The notes under the pieces were generated by a model, which ran no database searches, was not told the origin of the DNA, and saw only the letters and a list, made by a program, of their open reading frames with translations. Positions 36,281 to 44,349 of a stretch of DNA of 64,000 bases are shown in pieces. The DNA comes from a virus: positions 62,001 to 126,000 of the IMG/VR virus record IMGVR_UViG_3300009408_000001. One strand, given 5' to 3'. Each line of letters opens with the position of its first letter. Position 1 is the first letter of the stretch. The translations under genes were made by a program, and so were the position numbers.

Positions 36281-36757
36281 ATGACATACCACATTAACGT
36301 TAAAGAAGTAACCATGTCAACCGAAGAAAAAGAAGAGCTGTTGGAACGGAGGCACACAACGTGGCATTGTACAGGAAACCTGTCGGAGGACAGTAGTGTA
36401 CATCTGGCAAGGGAAGCCTACTTCGCCAAAGGCGGAAATGGGATAGTTGAGTTCACTGTGGAAAACGGTAACCTGGCAATACGTCACCATAGCCTGGACA
36501 CGCCCAACTGTGCCTACCGCATGGTCGGAGGAGCACTCCAATGGTGGGCCCCCTTAAAGGGGGGGTGGGATGAATGCGAGAATGCTTCGGCGTGGCCATT
36601 GTCAGAAATCCCAAAAGATGCATATGGGGACCAGTGGGTTATCCGTACCCGAACCCAAATTCTTGCGGTGCGTGGACTGATATTAAACACCCCTATTCAA
36701 TACGGGGAGACACCAATAGATGCCTGGTGGAAAGCGATCAACACGCTACCATCATGA
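36281..36757 (+). CDS. Unknown early protein
   Basis: 158 residues, ATG preceded by AAAGGACTTAAAG; a second Met at 36314 has a weaker site. Beta-rich in the middle, many Trp and His residues, ending DAWWKAINTLPS. A similar WWK-x-(x)-x-L end occurs in the early protein at 60818 (QWWKSYHELTT), which hints at a family. The stop lies in a perfect palindrome (CTACCATC / GATGGTAG), followed by a terminator. Function unknown. Confidence 0.55.
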   Translation: MTYHINVKEVTMSTEEKEELLERRHTTWHCTGNLSEDSSVHLAREAYFAKGGNGIVEFTVENGNLAIRHHSLDTPNCAYRMVGGALQWWAPLKGGWDECENASAWPLSEIPKDAYGDQWVIRTRTQILAVRGLILNTPIQYGETPIDAWWKAINTLPS

Positions 36758-36768
36758 TGGTAGATTAA

Positions 36769-36802
36769 AGAAGGAGCCCCATTGCGGGGCTCTTTCTTTT
36801 TT
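36769..36802 (+). terminator. Rho-independent terminator
   Basis: Stem GAGCCCC / GGGGCTC with a short loop and tail TTTCTTTTTT. Confidence 0.85.
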
Positions 36803-36848
36803 GTTATTTTCACGACTTAACCTATATCACCCGTATAAGGGAAACAGC

Positions 36849-36899
36849 ATGTACAACCCATTTAAGTCACGCTCCACTGGGCCGTTAGATCACGACTAA
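36849..36899 (+). CDS. Possible 16-residue microprotein
   Basis: ATG 36849 with AAGGGAAACAGC upstream opens a 16-codon frame (MYNPFKSRSTGPLDHD) that ends ten bases before the next early promoter. A TATATCAC box lies about 20 bases upstream of the start. Short frames with a good ribosome site arise by chance, so this is tentative. Confidence 0.3.
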   Translation: MYNPFKSRSTGPLDHD

Positions 36900-36907
36900 T
36901 TAAAAAC

Positions 36908-36947
36908 CATATTACCTAAGTGATCTCAAGTACATTACTTAGATCAC
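36908..36947 (+). promoter_or_regulatory. Early-type promoter box with leader hairpin (copy 3)
   Basis: CATATTAC (36908-36915) preceded by AAAAAC. The hairpin starts five bases later: GTGATCT / AGATCAC enclosing AAGTA / TACTT, twelve pairs with one bulged C. Drives the gene at 36985. Confidence 0.75.
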
Positions 36948-36984
36948 AACACAATAACTACGCTCAATGAGCACGGAGTATGAC

Positions 36985-37266
36985 ATGTTTAAACAAGATT
37001 ATCCACAGATTACACAGTTGCCGGAGCACGTCGACGCACTGGAGCGGGCTCAGGCACTGACAACCCTAAAGTGTGCCTACCAGTCCATTGCCATTCGTGC
37101 GAAATCCGGGGATATTGACAGCAGATACATTAAGTCCTGTAGGAATATCCTTAACACGTTTGGAGATGAGGACACTGGGGAGTGTTACCCCTTTGCCGAT
37201 GAGATAACAACCACTGACTTAACTGCACTCGCAGAGGTGTGGTACGACCTGTGTTTAAAAATGTAA
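36985..37266 (+). CDS. Small early protein, unknown
   Basis: 93 residues. ATG 36985 is chosen over 36967 because CACGGAGTATGAC gives a ribosome site at the same spacing as in the other early leaders. Helical and acidic, with three Cys residues. Followed after 14 bases by a gene with TTGGAGAATCGAGT. Function unknown. Confidence 0.55.
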   Translation: MFKQDYPQITQLPEHVDALERAQALTTLKCAYQSIAIRAKSGDIDSRYIKSCRNILNTFGDEDTGECYPFADEITTTDLTALAEVWYDLCLKM

Positions 37267-37280
37267 TTGGAGAATCGAGT

Positions 37281-37901
37281 ATGAGCACATCCATATTTTT
37301 GAAACTGTGTCGTAAACACCCTGCTGTTATACAAGGACTGTTGGCACCGTACCACCCCGAAACACTGGACATCCGAACGGCGTGCAGTTTTAGATATGTG
37401 TCAGAAGGAACTTGGCATCATGTGAAGTACCCATGTAGTAACGGAATGCACATTCGTCGCGTTCCAGATACTCTGTTCATGGGTGCATTAATCGAAGGAC
37501 CGACCGTTGCGCCACACCTCACCATGACCATATGCGGACAAGTATACCTTGTTTCAAATGAGCCAGAACTCCTGTATACCCCATCTCAGTTTGGTCTGGT
37601 TATCCCGGGTACTGCTAGAGCAGTACCTGTGGGAAAGCACAGTACTGTTGTAACATGGTGCATGGTAGACAGTGAGAACGAGGTGTATTTACATACGTTA
37701 CTCCTGGGTAAACCTGGAGAGAACCACATGTACGCAGGAACCTACCCACTGGGTGAATACATGGAGGGCGGAACTAGCGTACCTACTGTAATTAAACGGG
37801 TGGATGCGGTACACCACGTTATAGTGTCCAACAACGATATCCCATTTATACACCCCGTATCTTCCACCGGGGTACATATAACGAAAGCACATGTTGCATG
37901 A
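37281..37901 (+). CDS. Unknown beta-rich early protein
   Basis: 206 residues from ATG 37281 (TTGGAGAATCGAGT upstream). After a short helical start the protein alternates strands and turns with many His, Tyr and Val residues (about 60-206), as in a propeller or beta-sandwich fold. Its stop overlaps the start of a small downstream frame (ATGA). It belongs to the same early unit as the 93-residue gene. Function unknown. Confidence 0.55.
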   Translation: MSTSIFLKLCRKHPAVIQGLLAPYHPETLDIRTACSFRYVSEGTWHHVKYPCSNGMHIRRVPDTLFMGALIEGPTVAPHLTMTICGQVYLVSNEPELLYTPSQFGLVIPGTARAVPVGKHSTVVTWCMVDSENEVYLHTLLLGKPGENHMYAGTYPLGEYMEGGTSVPTVIKRVDAVHHVIVSNNDIPFIHPVSSTGVHITKAHVA

Positions 37902-38035
37902 TGCTCTCTCCAAAGATACACCACGAGGGCAAACTGAAAACCGCTGTTAATTTCCCTGAAACCGGGGAACTCTTCTTACTCACGGGGACAGACGTAGAAC
38001 GCGTAACACACCTTACAGTGAGGAGGGATAAATGA
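37898..38035 (+). CDS. Small 45-residue protein, translationally coupled
   Basis: A frame of 45 codons begins at ATGATG overlapping the preceding stop and ends at TGA 38033-38035. Basic start (MMLSPKIHHEGKLK), then a strand-rich segment (GELFLLTGTDVERVTHLTV). Coupling and clean packing suggest a real gene, but it has no homologue I know. Confidence 0.45.
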   Translation: MMLSPKIHHEGKLKTAVNFPETGELFLLTGTDVERVTHLTVRRDK

Positions 38036-38073
38036 CTGATGCATACCGGTACAGGTTGATCGTCGGTAATTGA
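38032..38073 (+). CDS. Possible 13-residue microprotein
   Basis: ATG overlaps the preceding TGA, and AGGAGGG sits five bases upstream, one of the strongest ribosome sites in the window. The frame is only MTDAYRYRLIVGN. It may be a leader peptide for the gene at 38123 or a remnant. Confidence 0.3.
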   Translation: MTDAYRYRLIVGN

Positions 38074-38084
38074 CTAATACTAAT

Positions 38085-38101
38085 CCCTGACGCCGTCAGG
38101 G
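38085..38101 (+). promoter_or_regulatory. Leader hairpin upstream of the 38123 gene
   Basis: Perfect stem CCCTGAC / GTCAGGG with a three-base loop, then ACTACACAGGGGAACGGAAC and the ATG at 38123. No TATATTAC-type box precedes it; TTGACTAATACTAAT lies just upstream and could include another promoter type. Confidence 0.45.
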
Positions 38102-38122
38102 AACTACACAGGGGAACGGAAC

Positions 38123-38659
38123 ATGCAGAAATTAGCTACGCGCATTAAGAAAGGTGGAGTTGAGCACGCGATTAACAACGAGTATGTCGACATCACTGAC
38201 TGGGAGGGGTATACCCTATCCTGCTATGACGCCATACCCTTCCAGATGCTAGGGCTGTACGAAGCAGAGGATACTATTTACGGGGTCTGCGAAAGTCACG
38301 TGTTTTGTATCTATCCTGAGAAGGATACTACGTACATTCCCATCTGCGATAAACCCACACCTGGCTTCAAAACAGCAGGGGCATATGGTGACAGTAACGG
38401 AGTACTGGTTGTTAAAACAATGCAATATCCTCCAGGTGGTGAATCAATACTGATGTGTCGTATTGCCCCACTAACTGGGAAGAAGACCCGGGAGGAGTAC
38501 GTCTCAACCGTTAACGTCTTCTGGGAGGAGGACATCGTAGATGTTGTAGTGTTTGGAAAAATGCTATTCACCGTGAATGCAACGGGCGTTTCATCTAGCT
38601 ATGAAGTAACCGTTGAACCGACAAAGGACTCCCCGGGGATCCTTGTCAACGTAGGGTAA
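38123..38659 (+). CDS. Unknown beta-rich protein
   Basis: 178 residues, ATG preceded by GGGGAACGGAAC. After about 25 helical residues the protein is strand-rich with repeated hydrophobic-alternating segments (GVCESHVFCIYPEKDTTYIP, SSSYEVTVEP). It has five Cys residues and no catalytic signature. It ends at a terminator before the SbcC-like gene. Function unknown. Confidence 0.5.
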   Translation: MQKLATRIKKGGVEHAINNEYVDITDWEGYTLSCYDAIPFQMLGLYEAEDTIYGVCESHVFCIYPEKDTTYIPICDKPTPGFKTAGAYGDSNGVLVVKTMQYPPGGESILMCRIAPLTGKKTREEYVSTVNVFWEEDIVDVVVFGKMLFTVNATGVSSSYEVTVEPTKDSPGILVNVG

Positions 38660-38672
38660 GTTACACACAGTT

Positions 38673-38707
38673 AAAGAAACAGCCGGTAAAGGCTGTTTCT
38701 TTTTTTG
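38673..38707 (+). terminator. Rho-independent terminator
   Basis: Stem AAAGAAACAGCC / GGCTGTTTCTTT with loop GGTAAA and a T tract. Confidence 0.85.
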
Positions 38708-38757
38708 CCCTTCAACCGTATCGTGTATAGGAAGAACTTAAACGGAGAACACCACAC

Positions 38758-41277
38758 ATGCGCATCATCGCCATGGAGCTTATAAAGTACGATCGGTTAG
38801 CACTATCAGGAATAGACCATCTACGCTGGGTTATCACGAGCCCACTGCAACTCATCATTGGATCTAACTCATCAGGTAAGACCTCTGTAATGGAGATGAC
38901 AAACCCACTTCCCGCTAAGAAGGAAGATTTCCGAGAAGGAGGTGGTAAGAAGATATGGATTGAACACCAAGGGAAATATTACTACCTATCCTCAATATTG
39001 TCCCGTTCAATGGTACACAGTTGCGTCTGTTTAGGGGACGAGTTCGATCCACTTGATGACGAGTCAGGGGAAGAGCTAAATGGGTCTGGAATTAGTACAG
39101 TGCAGTCCGAGTTAGCCGAGCGTATCTTTGGATACACACCTTGGTTACACAAGTTACTTACCGGGAAAGTGAAGTTCACATCCTCCAGTACTGGTATGCG
39201 TGAGGAAATACTGGCTAAGGTAAGTGACCTTGACATGCGGTATGCACAGGGCGTATACGACAAGTTAAAAACAACACGGCGTGACTTGATGGGTGCTCTT
39301 AAGCACTGTAACACAAAACGCGAGAATCAAGCATCTGCATTAATGGTACTGGGTGACCTTAAGTCAGAGATTGCAGAATCTGTGGTACTGGAGAGTGGGC
39401 TAAAGGAATTATTTCCACTTACGATCAACACGGACCCAGAAGTGGAAGGGAAACGGTTGTCTTACAACCAAGCGGTTTCCAGTCTAGCGGGTGAGATTGA
39501 GGCATGTAAGAAATTGGCTGTTGCTGGGGATACCCTGGGACATCCGGATATGGACAGTGTCAAGAGTGAACTGGATATGACAGATAAGGTTATCCACACT
39601 ACAGACGGGTTCATCAAGCATCGTTTAAATGAGTTGGCAGAAATACGGAAGCTTAAGTCACGAATAGAAGAAGGCGAAAACGCGTGTAAGCACGAAGACG
39701 GAACGGATGGTTCCTCAGAAGACCTAGAGGCGGTGCTAACGGAACGAAAGGCCAAACTTGTTGCAATGCCTTGTCCAGTTACTGCAACGTACGAGGGAGA
39801 GCTACAGGGGGTCGTTAAAGAACTCGGCCAGTTTGTATACGGTATGCAAAGTCGAGTCAATGTGTCAATCGGGGTGGAGAGTGTCTGTACCAGAGAGGAG
39901 TACGATGCATCTCGAGTGGAATACCAGTCCTATAACATGGCGTTACAGGAGAACACCTCTAAGTTGGATACTGCAAATGGGTACATTACAGAATACCTGG
40001 CGCTTGGTAAGCAGGCAAAGGAATGTGGGTCCTGTGGTACCCTGGTTCAGTTTGATGAACGGGGTAGTGAAGCCTCTGTAAACCGAATCCGTGCTAAGAA
40101 ACGCATTCTGGAAAAGGAACACGACCGCATTAAAGCTTCAATGAGTGACTTAAAGAAAGTGGGAACTGCGCGTGGAGAATACATGCAGTATCACACCCGA
40201 ATACATTTAGCTATGAAAGAAGCGTATCGGTTACATCCACTCTGGTCCATGATGGACGGGGGAATCGAATGGTGTGTAACAAACCACGTTGCGTTTCTTG
40301 AGAAGTGTCGTGTTGAAATCCGTAACCTGGAACTGGTTATTTCGTACAGGGAAGTAGAAACGTCCGTCAAGGCGTTAGAAGACACCATAGCGCTTAGAAA
40401 GATCGCAGGAGATGGAAAGACCGCAGTACGGGAGAAGAAGCTCTCTGTCGAACTAGAGGGGCACTATGCTGCAAGAGATACTCTTTTAGCAAGACGTGCT
40501 AAACTTACCACCGTGTTATCTGACTACACTGCGTTTGCTAACAAGATGAATACTGTAGAGAAAGGAGCCTCTATGGTGGCTACCTTGTTTGCGGCCTACA
40601 CAAATGCAATAGCACACACTGAGGTTGGGAATGCGGTTAAACAAAAACAACGGCGGTTGTCTACCATCATGTCGTCAGTGAGTGAAAGAGACATTGTAGG
40701 AAGGAACGTACAAGAGCTAACAGATGAACAGCGTACCCTGGCGGACCGCATAAAGCACGTTGATAAACTGATGGAAACCCTTTCCCCTAAACACGGGTTA
40801 ATCGGTGAAAAGATGTCTACCTTCGTGGATGGCTTCATGGAACAGGTCAGCGCTGTTATATCTAGGGTGTGGTCCTTCCCAATGGAAATTGGAAAGTGTA
40901 ACATGGAAGAAGGTGGCATGACTTACGTATTTCCCATTGTAAGTGCCAGTCGTGTTGTAAAGGATGTGGGTAAGGGGTCAGAGGGGCAAAAGGAGATTAT
41001 TAACTTTGCATTTACTCTAGTTCTAATGCAATACATGGGCCTTGATGACTACCCTATCTACATTGATGAATTGGGACCCACCTTCGATGAAGTACACAAG
41101 GGAAAGCTAATAGATTACATCATCCACATGATCGATGAAAGAGAGGTGAGTCAGATGTTCATGATAAACCACTTCAGTAGTTTCTACGGTGGACTGACAC
41201 ATAAAGAGACATTGGTGCTAAGTGAAACCAACGTCGTATTGCCTCACGTATATAACGAAGGTGTCACATTCAAGTGA
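38758..41277 (+). CDS. SbcC/Rad50-like ATPase
   Basis: 839 residues, ATG preceded by CGGAGAACACCACAC. Walker A GSNSSGKTS at 35-43; long alpha-helical arms; a zinc-hook-like CGSCG (one CxxC) near 423 midway between the arms; ABC signature-like KGSEGQKEI near 739; Walker B with PIYIDELGPTFDE near 765. This is the SMC/Rad50/SbcC/T4 gp46 layout. Rad50-type proteins work with an SbcD/Mre11 nuclease on DNA ends, in repair, recombination-dependent replication or host DNA breakdown. No SbcD/gp47-like partner is seen in the window. Confidence 0.8.
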   Translation: MRIIAMELIKYDRLALSGIDHLRWVITSPLQLIIGSNSSGKTSVMEMTNPLPAKKEDFREGGGKKIWIEHQGKYYYLSSILSRSMVHSCVCLGDEFDPLDDESGEELNGSGISTVQSELAERIFGYTPWLHKLLTGKVKFTSSSTGMREEILAKVSDLDMRYAQGVYDKLKTTRRDLMGALKHCNTKRENQASALMVLGDLKSEIAESVVLESGLKELFPLTINTDPEVEGKRLSYNQAVSSLAGEIEACKKLAVAGDTLGHPDMDSVKSELDMTDKVIHTTDGFIKHRLNELAEIRKLKSRIEEGENACKHEDGTDGSSEDLEAVLTERKAKLVAMPCPVTATYEGELQGVVKELGQFVYGMQSRVNVSIGVESVCTREEYDASRVEYQSYNMALQENTSKLDTANGYITEYLALGKQAKECGSCGTLVQFDERGSEASVNRIRAKKRILEKEHDRIKASMSDLKKVGTARGEYMQYHTRIHLAMKEAYRLHPLWSMMDGGIEWCVTNHVAFLEKCRVEIRNLELVISYREVETSVKALEDTIALRKIAGDGKTAVREKKLSVELEGHYAARDTLLARRAKLTTVLSDYTAFANKMNTVEKGASMVATLFAAYTNAIAHTEVGNAVKQKQRRLSTIMSSVSERDIVGRNVQELTDEQRTLADRIKHVDKLMETLSPKHGLIGEKMSTFVDGFMEQVSAVISRVWSFPMEIGKCNMEEGGMTYVFPIVSASRVVKDVGKGSEGQKEIINFAFTLVLMQYMGLDDYPIYIDELGPTFDEVHKGKLIDYIIHMIDEREVSQMFMINHFSSFYGGLTHKETLVLSETNVVLPHVYNEGVTFK

Positions 41278-41292
41278 CACAGGAGAAACAAG

Positions 41293-41820
41293 ATGTTTGA
41301 AACAGAAATTGTAGACTTGGTAACGTACCACAAATTTACTGGGATATGGGCACTTATCCTTCACCTTATTGCGATATGCATCGGTTGGATTGTCTCCGGG
41401 GGTGTCGTAGATGCACGATTCGACAATCGAAAGATCCTACTGGCAAGTTGTACATACTTCCTATTTGTAACAGGGTACATGTACGCGGTTCCTGGCAACC
41501 TATACAGTGCCACGCTACCGACCTTGTTGGTGTGTGCTGCACTTATCCCATCCTACGTGGTGCGAGTGTCTCCTGGTAGAAGGGTATTCCTAGAGGAAGT
41601 GAAGTTACGGAATAACTTTTCGGCAGTACTGCTTGCACTTGTTGTGATCTACGTCATTGGGATGGAGTTCTTTACCCCACTTAGTTACAAGGAAAGTATT
41701 CCCAGTATGATCGCAGTTGTAATGTTACTCATCGGGATTGTTACATCTCGATTAGGTCAACGGTTATTAGTAGAGTGGCACCGCCTTATTGTCGTGGATA
41801 AGGTTACACCTCCCGAGTAA
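41293..41820 (+). CDS. Multi-pass membrane protein, unknown
   Basis: 175 residues, ATG with CAGGAGAAACAAG upstream, 15 bases after the SbcC-like gene. About five hydrophobic helices (roughly 17-36, 50-67, 72-88, 110-127, 135-153), with Arg/Lys-rich loops between. No transporter or holin motif recognised; too many helices for most holins. Likely placed in the host inner membrane. Confidence 0.6.
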   Translation: MFETEIVDLVTYHKFTGIWALILHLIAICIGWIVSGGVVDARFDNRKILLASCTYFLFVTGYMYAVPGNLYSATLPTLLVCAALIPSYVVRVSPGRRVFLEEVKLRNNFSAVLLALVVIYVIGMEFFTPLSYKESIPSMIAVVMLLIGIVTSRLGQRLLVEWHRLIVVDKVTPPE

Positions 41821-41845
41821 ACCCGTTCCACGTACATTTAAAAAC

Positions 41846-41881
41846 CATATTACCTTAGTGACACTACACCCGTAATGTCAC
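41846..41881 (+). promoter_or_regulatory. Early-type promoter box with leader hairpin (copy 4)
   Basis: CATATTAC (41846-41853) preceded by AAAAAC; hairpin GTGACA / TGTCAC (41858-41863 and 41876-41881). Drives the gene at 41895. Confidence 0.75.
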
Positions 41882-41894
41882 AACTACGGAGCCA

Positions 41895-42296
41895 ATGGCA
41901 ATGAATAAGAAAGCGATACAGGGTATGGTAAAAGCAATTAAGACCGACATGTCTGTCGTGGATGGAAACATTACAGGTGGGGAGGACCTGTTCTATTCTC
42001 TCGCGCCAGATGGAGTTACCAAGGAATCCACCGAGGCCCACATGGACCACATAACCCTATACTCTGCCGCTACATTACAAGCGGTTGCAGAGTACGCGAG
42101 TGAAAACCCCGTTGACAATCCGAGTACCATTTGTGGGGAGTTCGCACTGGCACACGGGTTAGACACGAACGTTGTACTCACCCGGGTTGAGGGTGGTTAC
42201 GATCCAATGTTGGAGGTGAAAGTTGGGTTCTGTGACCAAGCGCAAATCGCATATGAAAATGCGTTGCAATGGGTGGAGGACAACTTAGATGAGTGA
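41895..42296 (+). CDS. Small acidic early protein, unknown
   Basis: 133 residues. ATG 41895 follows ACGGAGCCA; Met3 at 41901 is an alternative at longer spacing. Helical at the ends, acidic C terminus (WVEDNLDE). It overlaps the acidic microprotein that follows by eight bases. No family recognised. Confidence 0.55.
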   Translation: MAMNKKAIQGMVKAIKTDMSVVDGNITGGEDLFYSLAPDGVTKESTEAHMDHITLYSAATLQAVAEYASENPVDNPSTICGEFALAHGLDTNVVLTRVEGGYDPMLEVKVGFCDQAQIAYENALQWVEDNLDE

Positions 42297-42393
42297 TCTT
42301 GAAGTGGGTGCGGATGTGGGTGAGGATGAATATGAAGAGGACGAGCTCCGACAGGGTCTAATAGACGATGCGGAGGAATGGAACAACGGGTGA
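42289..42393 (+). CDS. Highly acidic 34-residue microprotein
   Basis: ATG overlaps the end of the preceding gene; GGTGGAGG lies about 11 bases upstream. Of 34 residues, 14 are Asp or Glu and only one is Arg (core DVGEDEYEEDELRQGLIDDA). Small acidic early phage proteins often bind host nucleic-acid enzymes as DNA mimics, but here that is speculation. Too short for homology claims. Confidence 0.45.
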   Translation: MSDLEVGADVGEDEYEEDELRQGLIDDAEEWNNG

Positions 42394-42556
42394 CCGTGTG
42401 TTACCCACTCGGGTGGCCACCTTTGCCGGAATAACGGCACCATTTCGCCACATGACTCGACGCTAACTACTGGGTGGATGAAGAGGGCGAAGTACAATGT
42501 GACGCAGGTGAAGGTCCCTTCAGCCCGGGGATTCTAAACCTGTAGTAAGTAACATA
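42394..42556 (+). other. Apparent gene-remnant region
   Basis: Between the acidic microprotein and the terminator no frame longer than about 30 codons has a start and ribosome site. One frame (42456-42543, ending LDANYWVDEEGEVQC...PGILNL) looks like a C-terminal coding remnant by its composition, but it has only a GTG start without a ribosome site. Confidence 0.3.
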
Positions 42557-42561
42557 AGCTG

Positions 42562-42590
42562 GAGGCCCTTCACGGGGCCTCTTTCTTTTT
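42562..42590 (+). terminator. Early-cassette terminator (GAGGCCC family)
   Basis: GAGGCCC / GGGCCTC stem, loop TTCACG, tail TTTCTTTTT. Nearly the same sequence recurs at 56143, 60731, 62490 and 63952. Confidence 0.9.
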
Positions 42591-42614
42591 GCCGTTTCAG
42601 TCATTATTAAGAAC

Positions 42615-42647
42615 CACATTACCTTACTGATAACACGTCCGTGTTAT
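42615..42647 (+). promoter_or_regulatory. Early-type promoter box with leader hairpin (copy 5)
   Basis: CACATTAC (42615-42622) preceded by AAGAAC; hairpin ATAACAC / GTGTTAT with loop GTCC (42630-42647), then CATTTGGAGATTTAAAG and ATG 42671. The copy at 60782 is the same leader with 22 bases removed. Confidence 0.8.
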
Positions 42648-42670
42648 TTAATCCATTTGGAGATTTAAAG

Positions 42671-44281
42671 ATGTCTATTGTAAAAAATGTACCTGCATGC
42701 CCGTATTCCCTACATATCGAAAGAACCGTTAGCAACGGTATTAAATGTGTACGGGTCATTCGCCGTGGAGAGGAGGATAGTGCTGACCTCCTGTACACTT
42801 TACACTCAACGCGTCGCGTTCCGCTGATTGATGATTCGCACCCAGAGTTAACCATTGCTATATTAGGGAATTCGATGTATGTGCTCGGGAAGACCTCTGG
42901 GGTGGTGACCAAAACAACCATTCCAGAAGGATACGTTGCAGCACAACAAACGACCGTGACTGGGTGGATTCCTGAACACATACACGGGCTATCAAACAAA
43001 TTCGCGTTCAAGTTAGAAGGAGGGCAGCGCGTGGTACGCACCATGGAGGCCTGTTTCCCAGGTACAGGTGTTAAGGAAGGGGAGTCAATTCTTGCTCCCT
43101 TCGAGGAGAGACCGGCCGTTCTTCCGACTCCTGACATAGGTCAAGTACGCCGAGTACCGGACGTTGCAGGTAACGTGCTGAAACTCAAAGACTGTGGAGA
43201 CACGGTGGGTGTTCCGTGTCAGGTAGGTGCCCATGACATGCCGACCCTAGTGGGTCGTTATCGTATACTTGAAGACGGTACCCCTGCTCTGATCAACATT
43301 GACGATGTACACCTCATCGGAAAAGAGATCCAGATTCGAAGCATTACGAAGTGTCGTTCTCCAAACCCAATGAACAGCTGTAAAGTGTGCAGTGGAAACC
43401 CACTACTAGTGGTACACACCATGGAGGCCTGTTTCCAAGGTACAGGTGTTAAGGAAGGGGAGTCAATTCTTGCTCCCTTCGAGGAGAGAGCGGCCATTAT
43501 TCCAACCCCTGATATAGAAAAAGTACGCCGTGTAGTGGATGAACAAAAGGGGTGCGTAGGGCGACGTACCCAGGCTGAAGAGGATAATCCGACCATTGAT
43601 TCTATAATCAACGCCGCGAGAGCTCGAGTCGCCGCTGGTGCCAAAAACCAACCACTGGAGAATAAAATGATTACACCCGATTACACAAATGAGGATGGCA
43701 AAGGCTGGACATTCATTCTAGATGGGGATGAACTCTATGTATCCCATGGGGATGACTTCAATCCCAGTGATACTGCTAGCTGTTACATGGTACAGCGGCT
43801 CACTAGTGTACATGCTAGTCCCAATTACCCGGGTGGTAACCGTTGCCAGTTAGGTAGGCACACGGTGTTCGTCAGCACCGAAGGTACACTCCGTCACATT
43901 GATGCAGAGACCGGGGTAGTATCCACTACCCTCTTACCCGGGATCTGTCTGGAAGACCTAGAACAAGAAAGAATTGAACTCCAACTCTCTCTGCCAGAAG
44001 GTGGCACACACCTAGTACCGGACGTTACCGATATCGTTCTGGGACTTATTGAATGTGGAGATACCCTAGGTGTCATCTGTATGAATTGCATACGCTTCAA
44101 CGAGGCCGTCGTATCATTCAGTTCAATCCGTCAGGGTAGTGCTGTCACATATGTGGAAACACACCCCGTGGATGAACAGTGCGAAAACCTCGGGGTTACT
44201 GTTACTTGTACGGATGGGAATCACATGACGTTCATGGTAGGGACCCATGCACATACCCTGCCACTGCATGATCTCAGTTAA
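42671..44281 (+). CDS. Unknown early protein built from duplicated modules
   Basis: 536 residues from ATG 42671 (TTGGAGATTTAAAG); an upstream reading through the leader is rejected. The protein is beta-rich and internally repeated. The segment VPDVAGNVLKLKDCGDTVGV (about 170) recurs as VPDVTDIVLGLIECGDTLGV (about 450), each preceded by a strand block with an LPxG or IPEG turn. A 27-residue block starting HTMEACF and ending LAPFEER is present twice near residues 125 and 250 with almost identical DNA. It is the first gene after an early promoter and ends at a strong terminator. Function unknown. Confidence 0.6.
   Translation: MSIVKNVPACPYSLHIERTVSNGIKCVRVIRRGEEDSADLLYTLHSTRRVPLIDDSHPELTIAILGNSMYVLGKTSGVVTKTTIPEGYVAAQQTTVTGWIPEHIHGLSNKFAFKLEGGQRVVRTMEACFPGTGVKEGESILAPFEERPAVLPTPDIGQVRRVPDVAGNVLKLKDCGDTVGVPCQVGAHDMPTLVGRYRILEDGTPALINIDDVHLIGKEIQIRSITKCRSPNPMNSCKVCSGNPLLVVHTMEACFQGTGVKEGESILAPFEERAAIIPTPDIEKVRRVVDEQKGCVGRRTQAEEDNPTIDSIINAARARVAAGAKNQPLENKMITPDYTNEDGKGWTFILDGDELYVSHGDDFNPSDTASCYMVQRLTSVHASPNYPGGNRCQLGRHTVFVSTEGTLRHIDAETGVVSTTLLPGICLEDLEQERIELQLSLPEGGTHLVPDVTDIVLGLIECGDTLGVICMNCIRFNEAVVSFSSIRQGSAVTYVETHPVDEQCENLGVTVTCTDGNHMTFMVGTHAHTLPLHDLS
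43031..43489 (+). repeat. Near-identical 81-base direct repeats inside the 42671 gene
   Basis: Copies at 43031-43111 and 43409-43489, offset 378 bases (126 codons, in frame), differ at only about two positions. The surrounding sequence is much less similar, so the block was copied recently or kept alike by gene conversion. Confidence 0.85.
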
Positions 44282-44296
44282 CCAAAATAAGGCATA

Positions 44297-44330
44297 AAAG
44301 AAAGGGCCAAACGGCCCTTTCTTTTTTTTG
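44297..44330. terminator. Bidirectional terminator between early and tail genes
   Basis: Stem AGAAAGGGCC / GGCCCTTTCT, loop AAAC, followed by eight T on the plus strand. It separates the convergent early gene (plus) and tail tube gene (minus). Confidence 0.85.
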
Positions 44331-44349
44331 CTGTTACCTAACCAAAAGG

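Noticed and set aside
42641-42670. N-terminal extension of the 42671 gene beginning LFNPFGDLKM, similar to an extension LFNSFGDLKM in front of the 60818 gene
   Set aside because: The similarity comes from the shared untranslated leader. The extension starts at TTG inside the hairpin and runs through the ribosome site.
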